NCBI GenBank assembly: GCA_016873095.1
Contig: VGYC01000045.1
Location: 1 to 43,181 of the forward strand
Length of the DNA stretch: 43,181 nt
Reading direction: 5' to 3'
DNA from: Planctomycetota bacterium
GTDB lineage: Bacteria; Planctomycetota; Planctomycetia; Gemmatales; Gemmataceae
Shown here: one piece after another, positions 1 through 9,060 of the stretch
Layout of the letters: each line of letters opens with the position of its first letter
Position numbering within the stretch: position 1 is the first letter of the stretch
Notes under the pieces: model-generated
The model's input: the letters and a program-made list of their open reading frames with translations, nothing else
What the model was told of the DNA's origin: nothing
Databases searched by the model: none
Position numbers and translations under genes: made by a program

Positions 1-195
1 TATCACCGCCATGCGGTAAAACGGGCCTGCTTCGGCAGACCCATCATAGGCTCGACCGGAGCCTTTTATATTGACCTGCATCGGGGCACGCCTCGTCGGT
101 CTGAGGCGAAGCCTCGCTTAGTTTGTTGTCGGCTTTCTCCGTAAATCAGGGAGAGGTTCTCCAGGCTCAGCAGCTTCCGTATCCGCGAGAGGTTG

Positions 196-1488
196 ATGAC
201 GGATCTACTCCAGGACCCTGCCACCTCCAGCGACGCGGCCGTGCGCGCCAGTCATGCCGTCTTGACCCGGCTGATGGCCGGTTACGGTCCGCGCGACTTC
301 GGTGTCCGCTTCTGGGATGTTGGCGAATGGCCGGCCGAGCGCGAGGCGCGTTTCGTTCTTGTCTTGAACCATCCCGGCACTCTGCGGGCAATGTTGCTGC
401 CACCCAATCGCCTCACCATCGGCGAGGCCTACATCTTCGGCGACTTCGATATCGAGGGTGATTTCGACGCGTTTTTCGCCGTCATGACGCACTGGGGCAG
501 CCGGCCCCGCGGATTGCTGGAAAAGGCCGGCATCTTCTGGCAACTCCGCAAGATGCCGGCCGCCGCCCGCGCCCGTGCCGACCGGGCCGCCCGGCTGTCA
601 GGGGCCACGCATTCACCCGACCGCGACAAGCAGGCCATCCAGTACCACTACGACGTTTCCAACGATTTCTACGCCCTGTGGCTGGACGCCAGAAGGGTCT
701 ATTCCTGCGCCTACTTCAAGCGCCCTGATGAGGACATCGATACGGCCCAGCGGAACAAGCTCGACCACATCTGCCGCAAGCTCCGCCTCGAACCTGGCTT
801 GAAACTGCTCGACATCGGTTGCGGCTGGGGCGGGCTGATCGTGCATGCGGCCAAGGAGCATGGCGCCACGGCAGTCGGCATCACGCTCAGTCAGGCGCAG
901 AAGGAATATGTCGAGGAGTTGATTGGCCGTGAGGGACTGGCGGGCCGCTGCCGCGTCGAGCTATGCGATTACCGACACCTGGCGGAGCGCGACTTCGATC
1001 GTCTGGTCAGCGTCGGCATGGCCGAGCACGTCGGGGCCAAGCTGCTGCCGACCTACTTTCGCGCAGCGTGGGAGCGGCTCAAGCCGGGCGGGCTCATGAT
1101 GAATCACGCCATCGGTTACGCCGCTGATTTCCGCAATCCTCCCGGGCCCAACTTTGCCCAACACTACGTCTTTCCCGATGGCGAGCTGGTGGCGCTCAAC
1201 GAGACGCTACGCGCTGCCGAGACGACCGGCTTCGAGGTCCGCGACGTGGAGAGCTTGCGCGAGCACTACGACCTCACCGTCCGCCACTGGCGGCGGCGGC
1301 TGCACGAGCGCGCTGAGGAAGCTAAAAGGATCACCTCGGAAGTGACCTTCCGCATCTTCGACTACTACCTGGCCGGCGCCGCCATGGTCCTGCACACCGC
1401 CAAGCTGTCGATTTACCAGACACTGTTGCTCAAGCCGACGGGTGCGCCCTCCGGCCTGCCGCTGACGCGCGAGAATCTGTATCGCTGA
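196..1488 (+). CDS. cfa: cyclopropane-fatty-acyl-phospholipid synthase family protein
   Basis: SAM-dependent enzyme expected to add a methylene bridge to unsaturated acyl chains of membrane phospholipids. The 430-residue protein has the family signature YHYDVSNDFYALWLD near residue 150, the SAM-binding loop LDIGCGWGG near 205-213, and VSVGMAEHVG near 271-280, followed by the usual C-terminal half with the YVFPDGEL segment. The length is a little above that of E. coli Cfa (about 380). The ATG at 196 is preferred over the TTG directly before it because GAGAGG lies just upstream. It is convergent with the kinase gene that follows, with only 24 bases between them. The family also includes other fatty-acid C-methyltransferases, so the exact product is inferred. 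Confidence 0.9.
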   Translation: MTDLLQDPATSSDAAVRASHAVLTRLMAGYGPRDFGVRFWDVGEWPAEREARFVLVLNHPGTLRAMLLPPNRLTIGEAYIFGDFDIEGDFDAFFAVMTHWGSRPRGLLEKAGIFWQLRKMPAAARARADRAARLSGATHSPDRDKQAIQYHYDVSNDFYALWLDARRVYSCAYFKRPDEDIDTAQRNKLDHICRKLRLEPGLKLLDIGCGWGGLIVHAAKEHGATAVGITLSQAQKEYVEELIGREGLAGRCRVELCDYRHLAERDFDRLVSVGMAEHVGAKLLPTYFRAAWERLKPGGLMMNHAIGYAADFRNPPGPNFAQHYVFPDGELVALNETLRAAETTGFEVRDVESLREHYDLTVRHWRRRLHERAEEAKRITSEVTFRIFDYYLAGAAMVLHTAKLSIYQTLLLKPTGAPSGLPLTRENLYR

Positions 1489-1512
1489 CAGACAACGTGA
1501 ACGAGATGCGGA

Positions 1513-3114
1513 TCACTTGCCGCGCGCCTTCTTGATCTCCGCCAGGACCTCCCGCGCCGCCGGGTCGCCGTGGTAGAGGGTTTCGATGGCGGCCCAGATC
1601 TTCTCGGCCTGGTCGCGCTTGCCGGTGTCGCGCAGGGATGCGGCACGATCGAGCGCCGCACGCGCGCCCTGCATGCGCTCTTTCGCCTGGATTGTCTGCT
1701 CCAGGGCTTGCAGCGCTTCCTCGGACTTGCGCACCCATTCCTTGTCGGCCTCCGAGTCCTTGAAGACGACGACAACGCTCTCATAAACGGTGCGGGCAGC
1801 TTGCAGTTGCCCCTCCTCGCGCAGGCGCTCCGCCTGGCGATAAAAGCGTTGCGCTTCGCTCAACGCAACATCGCCGTCTCGGGCCGCGTCACGCTTGGCG
1901 CGAAAGCGGGCGACTTCTTCCTGGTACGGATGCTCGGGAAAGCGCTCCTCCAGAGGCTGCAAGTAGTCGCGCCAGGCGCGCTCCCAGTCGGCCGGCCGGC
2001 TGGAGGCCATCAGCCGTGAGCCGTTATCGAAGAGCGACTCGGCCCCCGGCGGCCAGAAGGCCCAGACGATGGTGCCAACGCACAGGATCAGCAACACCGC
2101 CAGCACCCAGCCCTTGTTGAGCAGGTTGCCAAGCATCCCGTGCTGATTCTGCCGGGCCAGTTCTTCGCGCACCAGCCGGCTCATGAGCGTTCCGGGACCG
2201 GGCAGATCGTCGTCGAGCTCGATGGCGCGGCGGTTCTCCGCCACCGTCGCCGCGTTCGGCACGCCCTCCTCCGTCGGATGGCTCTTGCGCTCGAGCTTGT
2301 TGCGGATGCGCTCCAGTTGCTTGCCGAGCACAAGGCAATCCGGCGGTCGCTTGGCCGGGTCCTTCTCCAGTAGCTGGCAGACCACGTCGTCGATGTCGTG
2401 CGGCAGTTCCGGAAGGATCCGCCGCGGCCGGTCGAACTGCTTGTATTGATGCTTGTGCAGCAAGTCCAGCAGCGTCGCGCCCTCGAACGGCGTCTTGCCG
2501 ACAAGCAGCGTGTACAGCACCACGCCGAGCGAGTACAGATCGCTGCGCTTGGTGGCTGGCTTGCCGGCGGCTTGCTCCGGCGAAAGATACTCGGCGGTGC
2601 CGACGATGCCGCCCGTGGCCGTCAGGTGCGATTGCGCAAAGACCTTGGCGATGCCGAAATCCGTGAGCTTGACCGTACCGTTCGCCTTGCGCAACAGGTT
2701 GGGCGGCTTGATGTCCCGGTGGATGATGCCGTGGTCGTGCACATGCCGCAGCGCCAGGCAAACCTGGATGGCAGCGTCCAGCACGTCGCGCCAGGGGATC
2801 CTCTTCTGGGCGTGCAAGACCTCCTCGAGACTCTGGCCTTCCACGTACTCCATGGCATAGAAGTACATGTCGTTCTCGTAGCCGGCCTCGTAGAACTGCA
2901 CGATGTTGGGATGGCTGAGCTGGCTGAGCGTCTCGATCTCGCGCTTGAAGCGTTGCAGGAAGCCGATTTCCTGTGCCAGCTCACCGGCCAGGATCTTGAT
3001 CGCCGCCTGCCGCCCGCCAATCTCTTCCTGGGCGAGGAACACCCGCCCCACGCCGCCGCGGCCGAGTTCCTTGAAAATCACCCACTTGCCGAGCCGGTCG
3101 CCGAGCATTGACAT
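1513..3114 (-). CDS. membrane-anchored serine/threonine protein kinase
   Basis: Hanks-type kinase of about 533 residues, probably a signalling receptor. The cytoplasmic kinase domain (about residues 11-275) shows the glycine loop GRGGVGRV (18-25), the ATP-binding Lys in AAIK (K40), catalytic HRDIKPPN (HRD at 132-134), DFG (152-154) and the activation-loop end SPEQA (178-182). One hydrophobic helix (about 330-350, WVLAVLLILCVGTIVWAF) is followed by a charged, helical region of about 180 residues, probably outside the cytoplasm and TPR- or coiled-coil-like. An in-frame GTG at 3186 would add 24 residues, but the kinase fold starts directly after the ATGs at 3114 and 3108. Neither has a strong Shine-Dalgarno sequence. 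The substrate is unknown. Confidence 0.9.
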   Translation of the reverse strand: MSMLGDRLGKWVIFKELGRGGVGRVFLAQEEIGGRQAAIKILAGELAQEIGFLQRFKREIETLSQLSHPNIVQFYEAGYENDMYFYAMEYVEGQSLEEVLHAQKRIPWRDVLDAAIQVCLALRHVHDHGIIHRDIKPPNLLRKANGTVKLTDFGIAKVFAQSHLTATGGIVGTAEYLSPEQAAGKPATKRSDLYSLGVVLYTLLVGKTPFEGATLLDLLHKHQYKQFDRPRRILPELPHDIDDVVCQLLEKDPAKRPPDCLVLGKQLERIRNKLERKSHPTEEGVPNAATVAENRRAIELDDDLPGPGTLMSRLVREELARQNQHGMLGNLLNKGWVLAVLLILCVGTIVWAFWPPGAESLFDNGSRLMASSRPADWERAWRDYLQPLEERFPEHPYQEEVARFRAKRDAARDGDVALSEAQRFYRQAERLREEGQLQAARTVYESVVVVFKDSEADKEWVRKSEEALQALEQTIQAKERMQGARAALDRAASLRDTGKRDQAEKIWAAIETLYHGDPAAREVLAEIKKARGK

Positions 3115-3304
3115 CAAACCACGGATGGGACAGCTACCAAGACCTGACAGGAAGCCTTCCTTGATTCTATCCGGCAGCTCCGCCACCGAGATGAAAGTTC
3201 GTCGAATTCTGGGTCACGCAGTCGAGACTTTGCCTGAAGGATCTCGTGAGCTCACGCGCGAAACCGCCGAGCGAACTCATTCACGCTTGCGGACTTCAAT
3301 CAGC

Positions 3305-4474
3305 TCACGCCTTCAGCATCTCGTCGTGTCGCATGCCGCTGGGCGGCAGGTCGCCCTTGCGGACGAAGGCCAGGGCGGCCTTGGCCCCGGCGTGTTGCTC
3401 GGCGTCATTGTCTTCCCATTCGATGCTGACGGCGCCGTCGTAACCGACGCGGTTCAGCTCGATCATGATTTCCTCGATGCTGTTGGCGTCGCGGAGGCTG
3501 CCGGCGGTGACGAAGTTCCAGCCGTTGAGCGGATGTCCCATGGGCCGATGGCCGCCCAGCAAGCCGGCGCGGGTGTGCTCGCGGATCACCTGCACGCCCT
3601 TGATGTGGGCGCAGTGGATGTGCTTGCCGAACTCGCGGATGAACTGCACGACGGAAACGCCCTGCCATTCCATGTGCGAGCCGTCGAGGTTGAAGCCGAC
3701 GACGCCCTCGTAGCCGGCCTTGCACATGAAGTTGATGTAATCGCTTGCCGACTCGATGTCGCCCATGGCCCGCTCGCTGGGATGGCACTCGAGGTCGAAG
3801 GTCACGCCGTACTTCTTGCAGGCGTCCCACATCGGCCCGAAGCGCTCGACCAGCAACTCCAGGCTCACCTGCCGCACGTCCGGGATGTCGTGGCCTTCCA
3901 GCTTGGTGGGCAACGGCGGAAACAGGAAGAAATGGCTCCAGCAATGGGCCGGCGAGCCGACGAAGCCGGACAGCGCGATCTTGCGATTCTCGAGCTTGCC
4001 GAGATAGTGCCCAAGGCGAGCGCAGGCGATCAGGTCCTTGAGCGATTGCTCGTGGATGAGCTTGCCGACCTCATCGGGGACGTAGTAAGGATTGGTCCGC
4101 GGCGGCTTGTTGCCCTTGTCGCGCCAGGCCTTGTAGGCGGCCCGGGCCTCGCCGCGCGTGAACTGCAATGTCTTGGCGCTCGGCTCATCTCCAAGCGCCT
4201 GCCCTTGCAAATGCGTGGCGATGGTGAAGATCTCGAGGCCATGCTTCTTGGCGAGATCGGCGCGCTCCTTGGCGTACGCTTCCGCGCCGGCGTCGGTCAT
4301 GCACTTGTCGAGGTCGAGTTCCCAGCTTGCTTCCTCCCAGCCGTCAAAGCCGGTCTCCTGGATGAACTTGAGCCACTGATCCATGGGCACGTTGCCGAAC
4401 TGCCCGCGAACCAGGCCGATCTGGTGATACGACCCCTTGCCGAACCGATGCGTCGCCGTCTGCTTGAATCCCAT
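3305..4474 (-). CDS. sugar phosphate isomerase/epimerase family protein (TIM barrel)
   Basis: A 389-residue protein with the look of the xylose-isomerase-like TIM-barrel superfamily. It contains the metal-ligand style segments DLECHPSER and SIEWEDNDAE, plus GFNLDGSHMEW and HCAHIKG between them, spaced as expected for the E-D-H-E metal site. The N-terminus contains a possible substrate segment (GFDGWEEASWELDLDKC). There is no signal peptide, so it probably acts in the cytoplasm on a sugar or inositol derivative. These proteins are abundant in planctomycetes and most have no assigned substrate. It is transcribed away from the S55 peptidase gene across a 286-base divergent intergenic region (4475-4760). 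Confidence 0.82.
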   Translation of the reverse strand: MGFKQTATHRFGKGSYHQIGLVRGQFGNVPMDQWLKFIQETGFDGWEEASWELDLDKCMTDAGAEAYAKERADLAKKHGLEIFTIATHLQGQALGDEPSAKTLQFTRGEARAAYKAWRDKGNKPPRTNPYYVPDEVGKLIHEQSLKDLIACARLGHYLGKLENRKIALSGFVGSPAHCWSHFFLFPPLPTKLEGHDIPDVRQVSLELLVERFGPMWDACKKYGVTFDLECHPSERAMGDIESASDYINFMCKAGYEGVVGFNLDGSHMEWQGVSVVQFIREFGKHIHCAHIKGVQVIREHTRAGLLGGHRPMGHPLNGWNFVTAGSLRDANSIEEIMIELNRVGYDGAVSIEWEDNDAEQHAGAKAALAFVRKGDLPPSGMRHDEMLKA

Positions 4475-4750
4475 GGTGTGGCCTCAGCGTTGAAGGTTAA
4501 GAAGATGGATTGCACCGCTGACTATATCGCTGCGCATGGGAAGTGCAAGATTCGCGCAGGAGCAATTCAAATCAGTTCTTTCTCCCCGCGAGGATGCCGA
4601 CCGGGGTGACCGACACAGGCGACAAGCATGGTCATATGAAAAGTCCACTTGAGAGCTGTTGTGGAGAGATTCCAAGTGCTGAGCCGACGACATGCAACCC
4701 GCGTTGTTCCAATCACTTGCCGCTGATATACTTCCATATCGCTCCCTTTC

Positions 4751-4755
4751 GGAGG
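4751..4755 (+). promoter_or_regulatory. ribosome-binding site that fixes the S55 peptidase start
   Basis: A perfect GGAGG five bases before the ATG at 4761. It decides this start over an in-frame ATG at 4692, and the chosen start is followed directly by a good signal peptide. Confidence 0.8.
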
Positions 4756-4760
4756 CTCGA

Positions 4761-6620
4761 ATGTCACACGCGTTCCGCGTCCAGGCGTTTCTCGGCTCCA
4801 TCGGCGTCGCGCTTCTCTTCCTTTCGCAATCCCAGGCCGATCCCAAGCAAGCTTACTGGCAGGTGGACGACGTCCGCCCCGGCATGAAGGGGCAAGGGCG
4901 CACCGTGATGAAGGGGACCAAGATCGAGTCGTTCGACGCCGAGGTCATCGGCGTCCTGAAGAATACCAGTCCCGGCCGCGACATGATCCTGTGCCGGCTG
5001 GCAGGGCTGAACCTCGAGAAGACCGGCATCATCGCCGGCATGAGCGGCAGCCCGATCTACATCAACGGCAAGCTACTGGGTGCGGTCGCCTTCGCCTGGC
5101 CGTTCGGCACCGAGCCAATCGCCGGCGTGACGCCGTTCGCGCAGATGCACGAGTACGTCGCCTCCTACGAACGCCGCGACATGGCGGAGCGGCGGAGTCC
5201 CAAGCGGATCGGGCTGGCGACGCCCATTCGCATCGACGGCAAGGACTTCGACACGGTCACGGTGTCCGATCATCACGACCCGCAAGCGACGGCGGCCGAC
5301 GGCTTGTGGATGGTCCCGATCCGCACGCCGCTCGCTGCCAGCGGCATGTCAACGGGCAGCCTGAAGCTGCTCGGCAATCTCCTCAAGGACGCCGGCATGG
5401 TGCCGATGCAGGCCGGCGGCGCCGCGGCAGGCGTCATCGACAAGCACAAGGATGTGCCGCTGCTGCCCGGTTCGGCTTTGACGGTCGCCATGATCCAGGG
5501 CGATTTCGATGTATCGGGCATCGGCACGGTCACGCACGTGGAGGGCAAGCGCGTCTACGGCTGGGGGCATCCGTTCTTCGGCGCCGGGGCCTGCGACTTT
5601 CCGCTGATGACCGGTTACGTGCACACGATCATCGGCCGCCGCAGCATCAGCTTCAAGATGGGCTCGCCCATCCGCAACGTCGGCGTCATCAACGCCGACG
5701 TCAGCACCTGCATCGCCGGCTGGCTCGGCCGCGCGCCCGACCTGCTGCCGCTGCGGACGACGGTGACGCGGCTGCCGGAGAGCAAGCCCAAGACGTTCAA
5801 CGTCCGCATCGTCCGGCAACGCAACATGGTCGCCTCGCTCGTCTTCACCGCCCTGTCGAATTCCGTGGACATGGAAGGCGACCTGCCGGAAGAACTCACG
5901 GCTCACGTCAAGGCCCGCATCGAGCTTGATGGTCTGCCGGAACTACGCATCGATGATCTCTTTGCCGGCATCGGCATCTCCGGCAACCGGGCGCCGCAGG
6001 CTCTGTACAGCTCGCTCTCGAATATCATCAATCTCTTGAACATGAATCCCTACAAGCCGATCCGCATCAAGAACATCGAATGCTCGACGGAGATCCAGTC
6101 CGGCCGTCGAACGGCCGACAGCGAAGCGGTCGAGCTGGAACACGACACGTATGCGCCCGGCGAGACCTTGCAAGCCGTCGTCTACCTGCGACCGTACAAG
6201 GGGATTCGCCAGCGTGTGCCGCTGGCGCTGCCGCTGCCCGCTGACCTGGCGGAGGGGAACTACACGGCCACGATCGGCGATGACCTGAGCAACGCTCGCC
6301 AGGAGCTGCGCGACGATCCCAACCTGAGCAATCCGCACGACCTCGGACATCTGCTACGCGCGCTGAAGGTGCAGACCGGCGTCAAGCGGACGCATCTCGT
6401 GCTGCGCGTGCCGCTGTTCGGCACAGGCGTGGCGCTTGCTGGGCAGTCGTTGCCGGACCTGCCGCCGGGCATCGTGCAGGTGCTCGGCTCGGGCCGCAAA
6501 TCCGGCGCGCAGCCGACGAACAGCGCCCTCGTTGCCCGCCGGCCGACCGACTGGGTAATCCAGGGCTCCGAGTCGATCCGCTTCCAAGTCCAGAAGACCC
6601 GCCGCTTTCAAAATCGTTGA
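4761..6620 (+). CDS. SpoIVB peptidase S55 domain protein, exported
   Basis: Exported protein of 619 residues. A signal peptide (residues 1-26, hydrophobic core FLGSIGVALLFLS, cleavage probably after SQA) is followed by the S55-type core: GMKGQGRTVMKGTKIESF, GMSGSPIYINGKLLGA with the presumed nucleophile Ser97, and YGWGHPFFGAG with His270. The remaining C-terminal half is beta-rich and unassigned, perhaps for binding. The family includes the SpoIVB serine peptidase of sporulating Firmicutes, but planctomycetes do not sporulate, so the role is unknown. It forms a likely operon with the propeller gene 15 bases downstream. The Ser-before-His order differs from SpoIVB, so peptidase activity is an inference. 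Confidence 0.83.
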   Translation: MSHAFRVQAFLGSIGVALLFLSQSQADPKQAYWQVDDVRPGMKGQGRTVMKGTKIESFDAEVIGVLKNTSPGRDMILCRLAGLNLEKTGIIAGMSGSPIYINGKLLGAVAFAWPFGTEPIAGVTPFAQMHEYVASYERRDMAERRSPKRIGLATPIRIDGKDFDTVTVSDHHDPQATAADGLWMVPIRTPLAASGMSTGSLKLLGNLLKDAGMVPMQAGGAAAGVIDKHKDVPLLPGSALTVAMIQGDFDVSGIGTVTHVEGKRVYGWGHPFFGAGACDFPLMTGYVHTIIGRRSISFKMGSPIRNVGVINADVSTCIAGWLGRAPDLLPLRTTVTRLPESKPKTFNVRIVRQRNMVASLVFTALSNSVDMEGDLPEELTAHVKARIELDGLPELRIDDLFAGIGISGNRAPQALYSSLSNIINLLNMNPYKPIRIKNIECSTEIQSGRRTADSEAVELEHDTYAPGETLQAVVYLRPYKGIRQRVPLALPLPADLAEGNYTATIGDDLSNARQELRDDPNLSNPHDLGHLLRALKVQTGVKRTHLVLRVPLFGTGVALAGQSLPDLPPGIVQVLGSGRKSGAQPTNSALVARRPTDWVIQGSESIRFQVQKTRRFQNR

Positions 6621-6635
6621 CCACGCGAGGATCTC

Positions 6636-8948
6636 ATGGGCCGAAATTCAGTTCGCGCCGGTGGCACGTCTACGATCTTCGGGCAACAGAGTTCGACCGA
6701 AAGACCAATGCCGGTCCACCGAGATGTGCCATCTCGCGTCGCGCGAGCGGAGCGTTTGCTCCCCTCTCCCTGCGGGAGAGGGGCGAGATTCGCTGTCGGC
6801 TGCTTGTTGTGCGCGCTGGCCATCGTCTCATCGGCCGCTCCAAGCAAGGCCGCCAAGGTCAAGGTCTGGCATCACGCCAGTGCCGGGCATTACGACAAGG
6901 CGCAGTTCAAGCAAACGGTGATCAGCAGCGAGGGGTCGCTGCGGCTGGCGAACAAGCTGCGGCTGTTCGCGTCGCTGCCGGCGGCGCACATCTGGGCTGC
7001 CGCCGAGGACAAGGCCGGCAACCTGTGGATCGCCACCGGCGACGAGGGCAAGCTCTTCAAGCTGACCGCCGACGGCAAGATCACCCTCGCCTACACCAGC
7101 AACGATGGTCAGATCCTGTCGCTGGCCATCGCCCCGGATGGCACAGTCTACGCCGGCTCGGGTCCTGGCGGGCAGATCATCGCCGTGCCGCCGCAAGGCG
7201 CGGCGCGGATCGTCGCCGACAAGCTCGGCAGTTACGTCTGGGCGCTGGTCTACGACCCGACCGCGAAGACGCTGCTCGCCGGCACGGGACCGAAAGGACA
7301 GATCTTCCAGGTGACGCCGGAGGGCAAGACCAGCGTCTTTTATTCGACCCGGCAGGACCACATCCTGTCGCTGGCCCGGGGCGCGGACAACATGCTCTAC
7401 GCCGGCACCGACAAGGGGGGACTCGTCTATCGCATCGATCCGGCCGGCAAGGGCTTTGTTCTCTATGACGCTCACCAGGGTGAAATCCACGCGCTGCTGG
7501 CGTCGCCGGACGGTCTCTACGCGGGTACAAGTGCCCCGGTGCAACGTGGTTCGAGGGGCTTCAACTCCGCCGGTTCCGGCAACCCCGCCGTGTCGCTTGA
7601 GAAACCGCCCTTCGCCATCGATGTGCCGAAGAAGACACAGACGCAGAAGAAAAAGACGAAGGCCGCCATCGATTCCGCGGACGGTTCGACGGGCGGCCGC
7701 GGCTTCGCCAAGGGAGACGGCGCCTCGCCCGGCTCATCGCCAGGCGCCGGCGACAACTCGATCTACCGCATCGCTGCCGACGGCACGGTCCGCGAGATCT
7801 TCCGCGACAAGGTCATGGCCCTCAGTTTGCTTGCCCGCAAAGACAAGCTGCTCGCAGGCACCGGCATGCGCGGCCAGCTCTTCGAGATCGACGAGGCTAC
7901 CAAGGAGCGCACCGAGCTGGCCCGCCTGGAACACGGCCAGGTCAGCTGCCTGCTGGCCCGCAACGATGGCTCGATCCTCGTCGCCGGCAGCGATCCGGGC
8001 AAGCTCTACGTCCTGGAAGACGGCTTCGCCGCCAGGGGGGCGATTCTCTCCGACGTCCTGGATACGAAGATCACCAGCAATTGGGGCGCGGCGACTTGGA
8101 AGGCGAGCACGCCGGAAGGAACGTCTGTTTCAGTCGCCTTCCGCGCCGGCAACATCGCCGACCCCGACGCCACCTGGAGCGACTGGTCCGCCGAGTTGAT
8201 GGATCCTGCCGACGCGAAGATCACGCTGCCGGCTGCCCGTTACCTGCAGTTCCGCGTGACGCTGGCCAGCACAGACGCGAAATCGACGCCGGAAGTCCGC
8301 GGCGTCACGGTGCGCTACAAGAACACCAACCTGCCGCCAGAGATCACGAGCCTGGATTTGCCCGACCTGGCCGCTTCCAACCTCGACAATTCACGCAAGA
8401 TCAAGGTGCGCTGGACGGCCATCGACCCCAACGAGGACGAACTCTTCTATCGTGTCTACATCCGCAAGGAAGGCTGGAAGGACTGGCTGAACATCGAGGA
8501 TGAGCACGACAAGAAGGACTACGAGTGGGACACGACGACATTTCCCGCCGGCTTCTACCAGGTGAAGGTGACGGCCAGCGACCGCCGCGACAACGCACCG
8601 GAGGAAGCGCTGACGGCCACGCGCATCAGCCGGCCCATCGCCGTCGCCCACACGCCGCCGACGGTGACGCTCAAGACGGCGGGCATGGACGGCGACCAGG
8701 TCATCATCGAGGCTGCGGCCAGCGACCCGCTCGTCCGCCTCACCGAGGCCAGCTTCAGCATCGACGGCAAGAAGTCGAGCAGCATCTTCCCACGCGACGG
8801 ACTCTTCGACGGCAAGACAGAGACGTTCCGCTTCAAGACCGGGCCGCTCTCACAGGGAACCCACGTGCTGATCCTCCGCGTCCGCAACGCCGCCGGATTG
8901 GTCGGTTCCGGCGATGTGGTGTTTGTGGTGCGGGCCAAGCCAAATTGA
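6636..8948 (+). CDS. exported beta-propeller protein with fibronectin-like C-terminus
   Basis: A 770-residue protein. Blades with a repeated pattern (GNLWIATGDEGKLFKLTADG, DGTVYAGSGPGGQIIAVPP, NMLYAGTDKGGLVYRIDP) run from about residue 85 to 300 and resume at about 370-480, interrupted by a Lys-rich linker near 330-345 (KKTQTQKKKTKAA). A fibronectin-type III-like segment follows at about 565-665. A hydrophobic export segment lies at 52-68, unusually far from the start because a palindromic repeat is translated just before it. The ATG at 6636 has GCGAGG five bases upstream. It is probably co-transcribed with the S55 peptidase gene. Propellers of this kind bind ligands or proteins at the cell surface or in the periplasm; no enzyme motif is seen. 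Confidence 0.8.
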   Translation: MGRNSVRAGGTSTIFGQQSSTERPMPVHRDVPSRVARAERLLPSPCGRGARFAVGCLLCALAIVSSAAPSKAAKVKVWHHASAGHYDKAQFKQTVISSEGSLRLANKLRLFASLPAAHIWAAAEDKAGNLWIATGDEGKLFKLTADGKITLAYTSNDGQILSLAIAPDGTVYAGSGPGGQIIAVPPQGAARIVADKLGSYVWALVYDPTAKTLLAGTGPKGQIFQVTPEGKTSVFYSTRQDHILSLARGADNMLYAGTDKGGLVYRIDPAGKGFVLYDAHQGEIHALLASPDGLYAGTSAPVQRGSRGFNSAGSGNPAVSLEKPPFAIDVPKKTQTQKKKTKAAIDSADGSTGGRGFAKGDGASPGSSPGAGDNSIYRIAADGTVREIFRDKVMALSLLARKDKLLAGTGMRGQLFEIDEATKERTELARLEHGQVSCLLARNDGSILVAGSDPGKLYVLEDGFAARGAILSDVLDTKITSNWGAATWKASTPEGTSVSVAFRAGNIADPDATWSDWSAELMDPADAKITLPAARYLQFRVTLASTDAKSTPEVRGVTVRYKNTNLPPEITSLDLPDLAASNLDNSRKIKVRWTAIDPNEDELFYRVYIRKEGWKDWLNIEDEHDKKDYEWDTTTFPAGFYQVKVTASDRRDNAPEEALTATRISRPIAVAHTPPTVTLKTAGMDGDQVIIEAAASDPLVRLTEASFSIDGKKSSSIFPRDGLFDGKTETFRFKTGPLSQGTHVLILRVRNAAGLVGSGDVVFVVRAKPN
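6761..6783. repeat. REP-like palindrome inside the propeller coding sequence
   Basis: A perfect 10-base-pair hairpin, cccctctccc / gggagagggg, with a 3-base loop. The same motif begins again near 42965, where only the left half is present. It is in frame and encodes residues 41-50 of the propeller protein (LLPSPCGRGA), just before the export segment. Confidence 0.75.
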
Positions 8949-9060
8949 CGAACGTCACTGGCGAGCCGGGAAGCTTGCAATCGCCGTCGTGCTTTCGTTA
9001 AATGAAGCGCAGCCTCCCCCCGCGCCTGCCGGACCCGCATCGCCGTCCCGGAGTCGACCG

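Noticed and set aside
1-195. End of a gene at the left edge
   Set aside because: A short frame is open from base 1, but it has no recognisable sequence; only small hairpins are seen here, so no gene is claimed.
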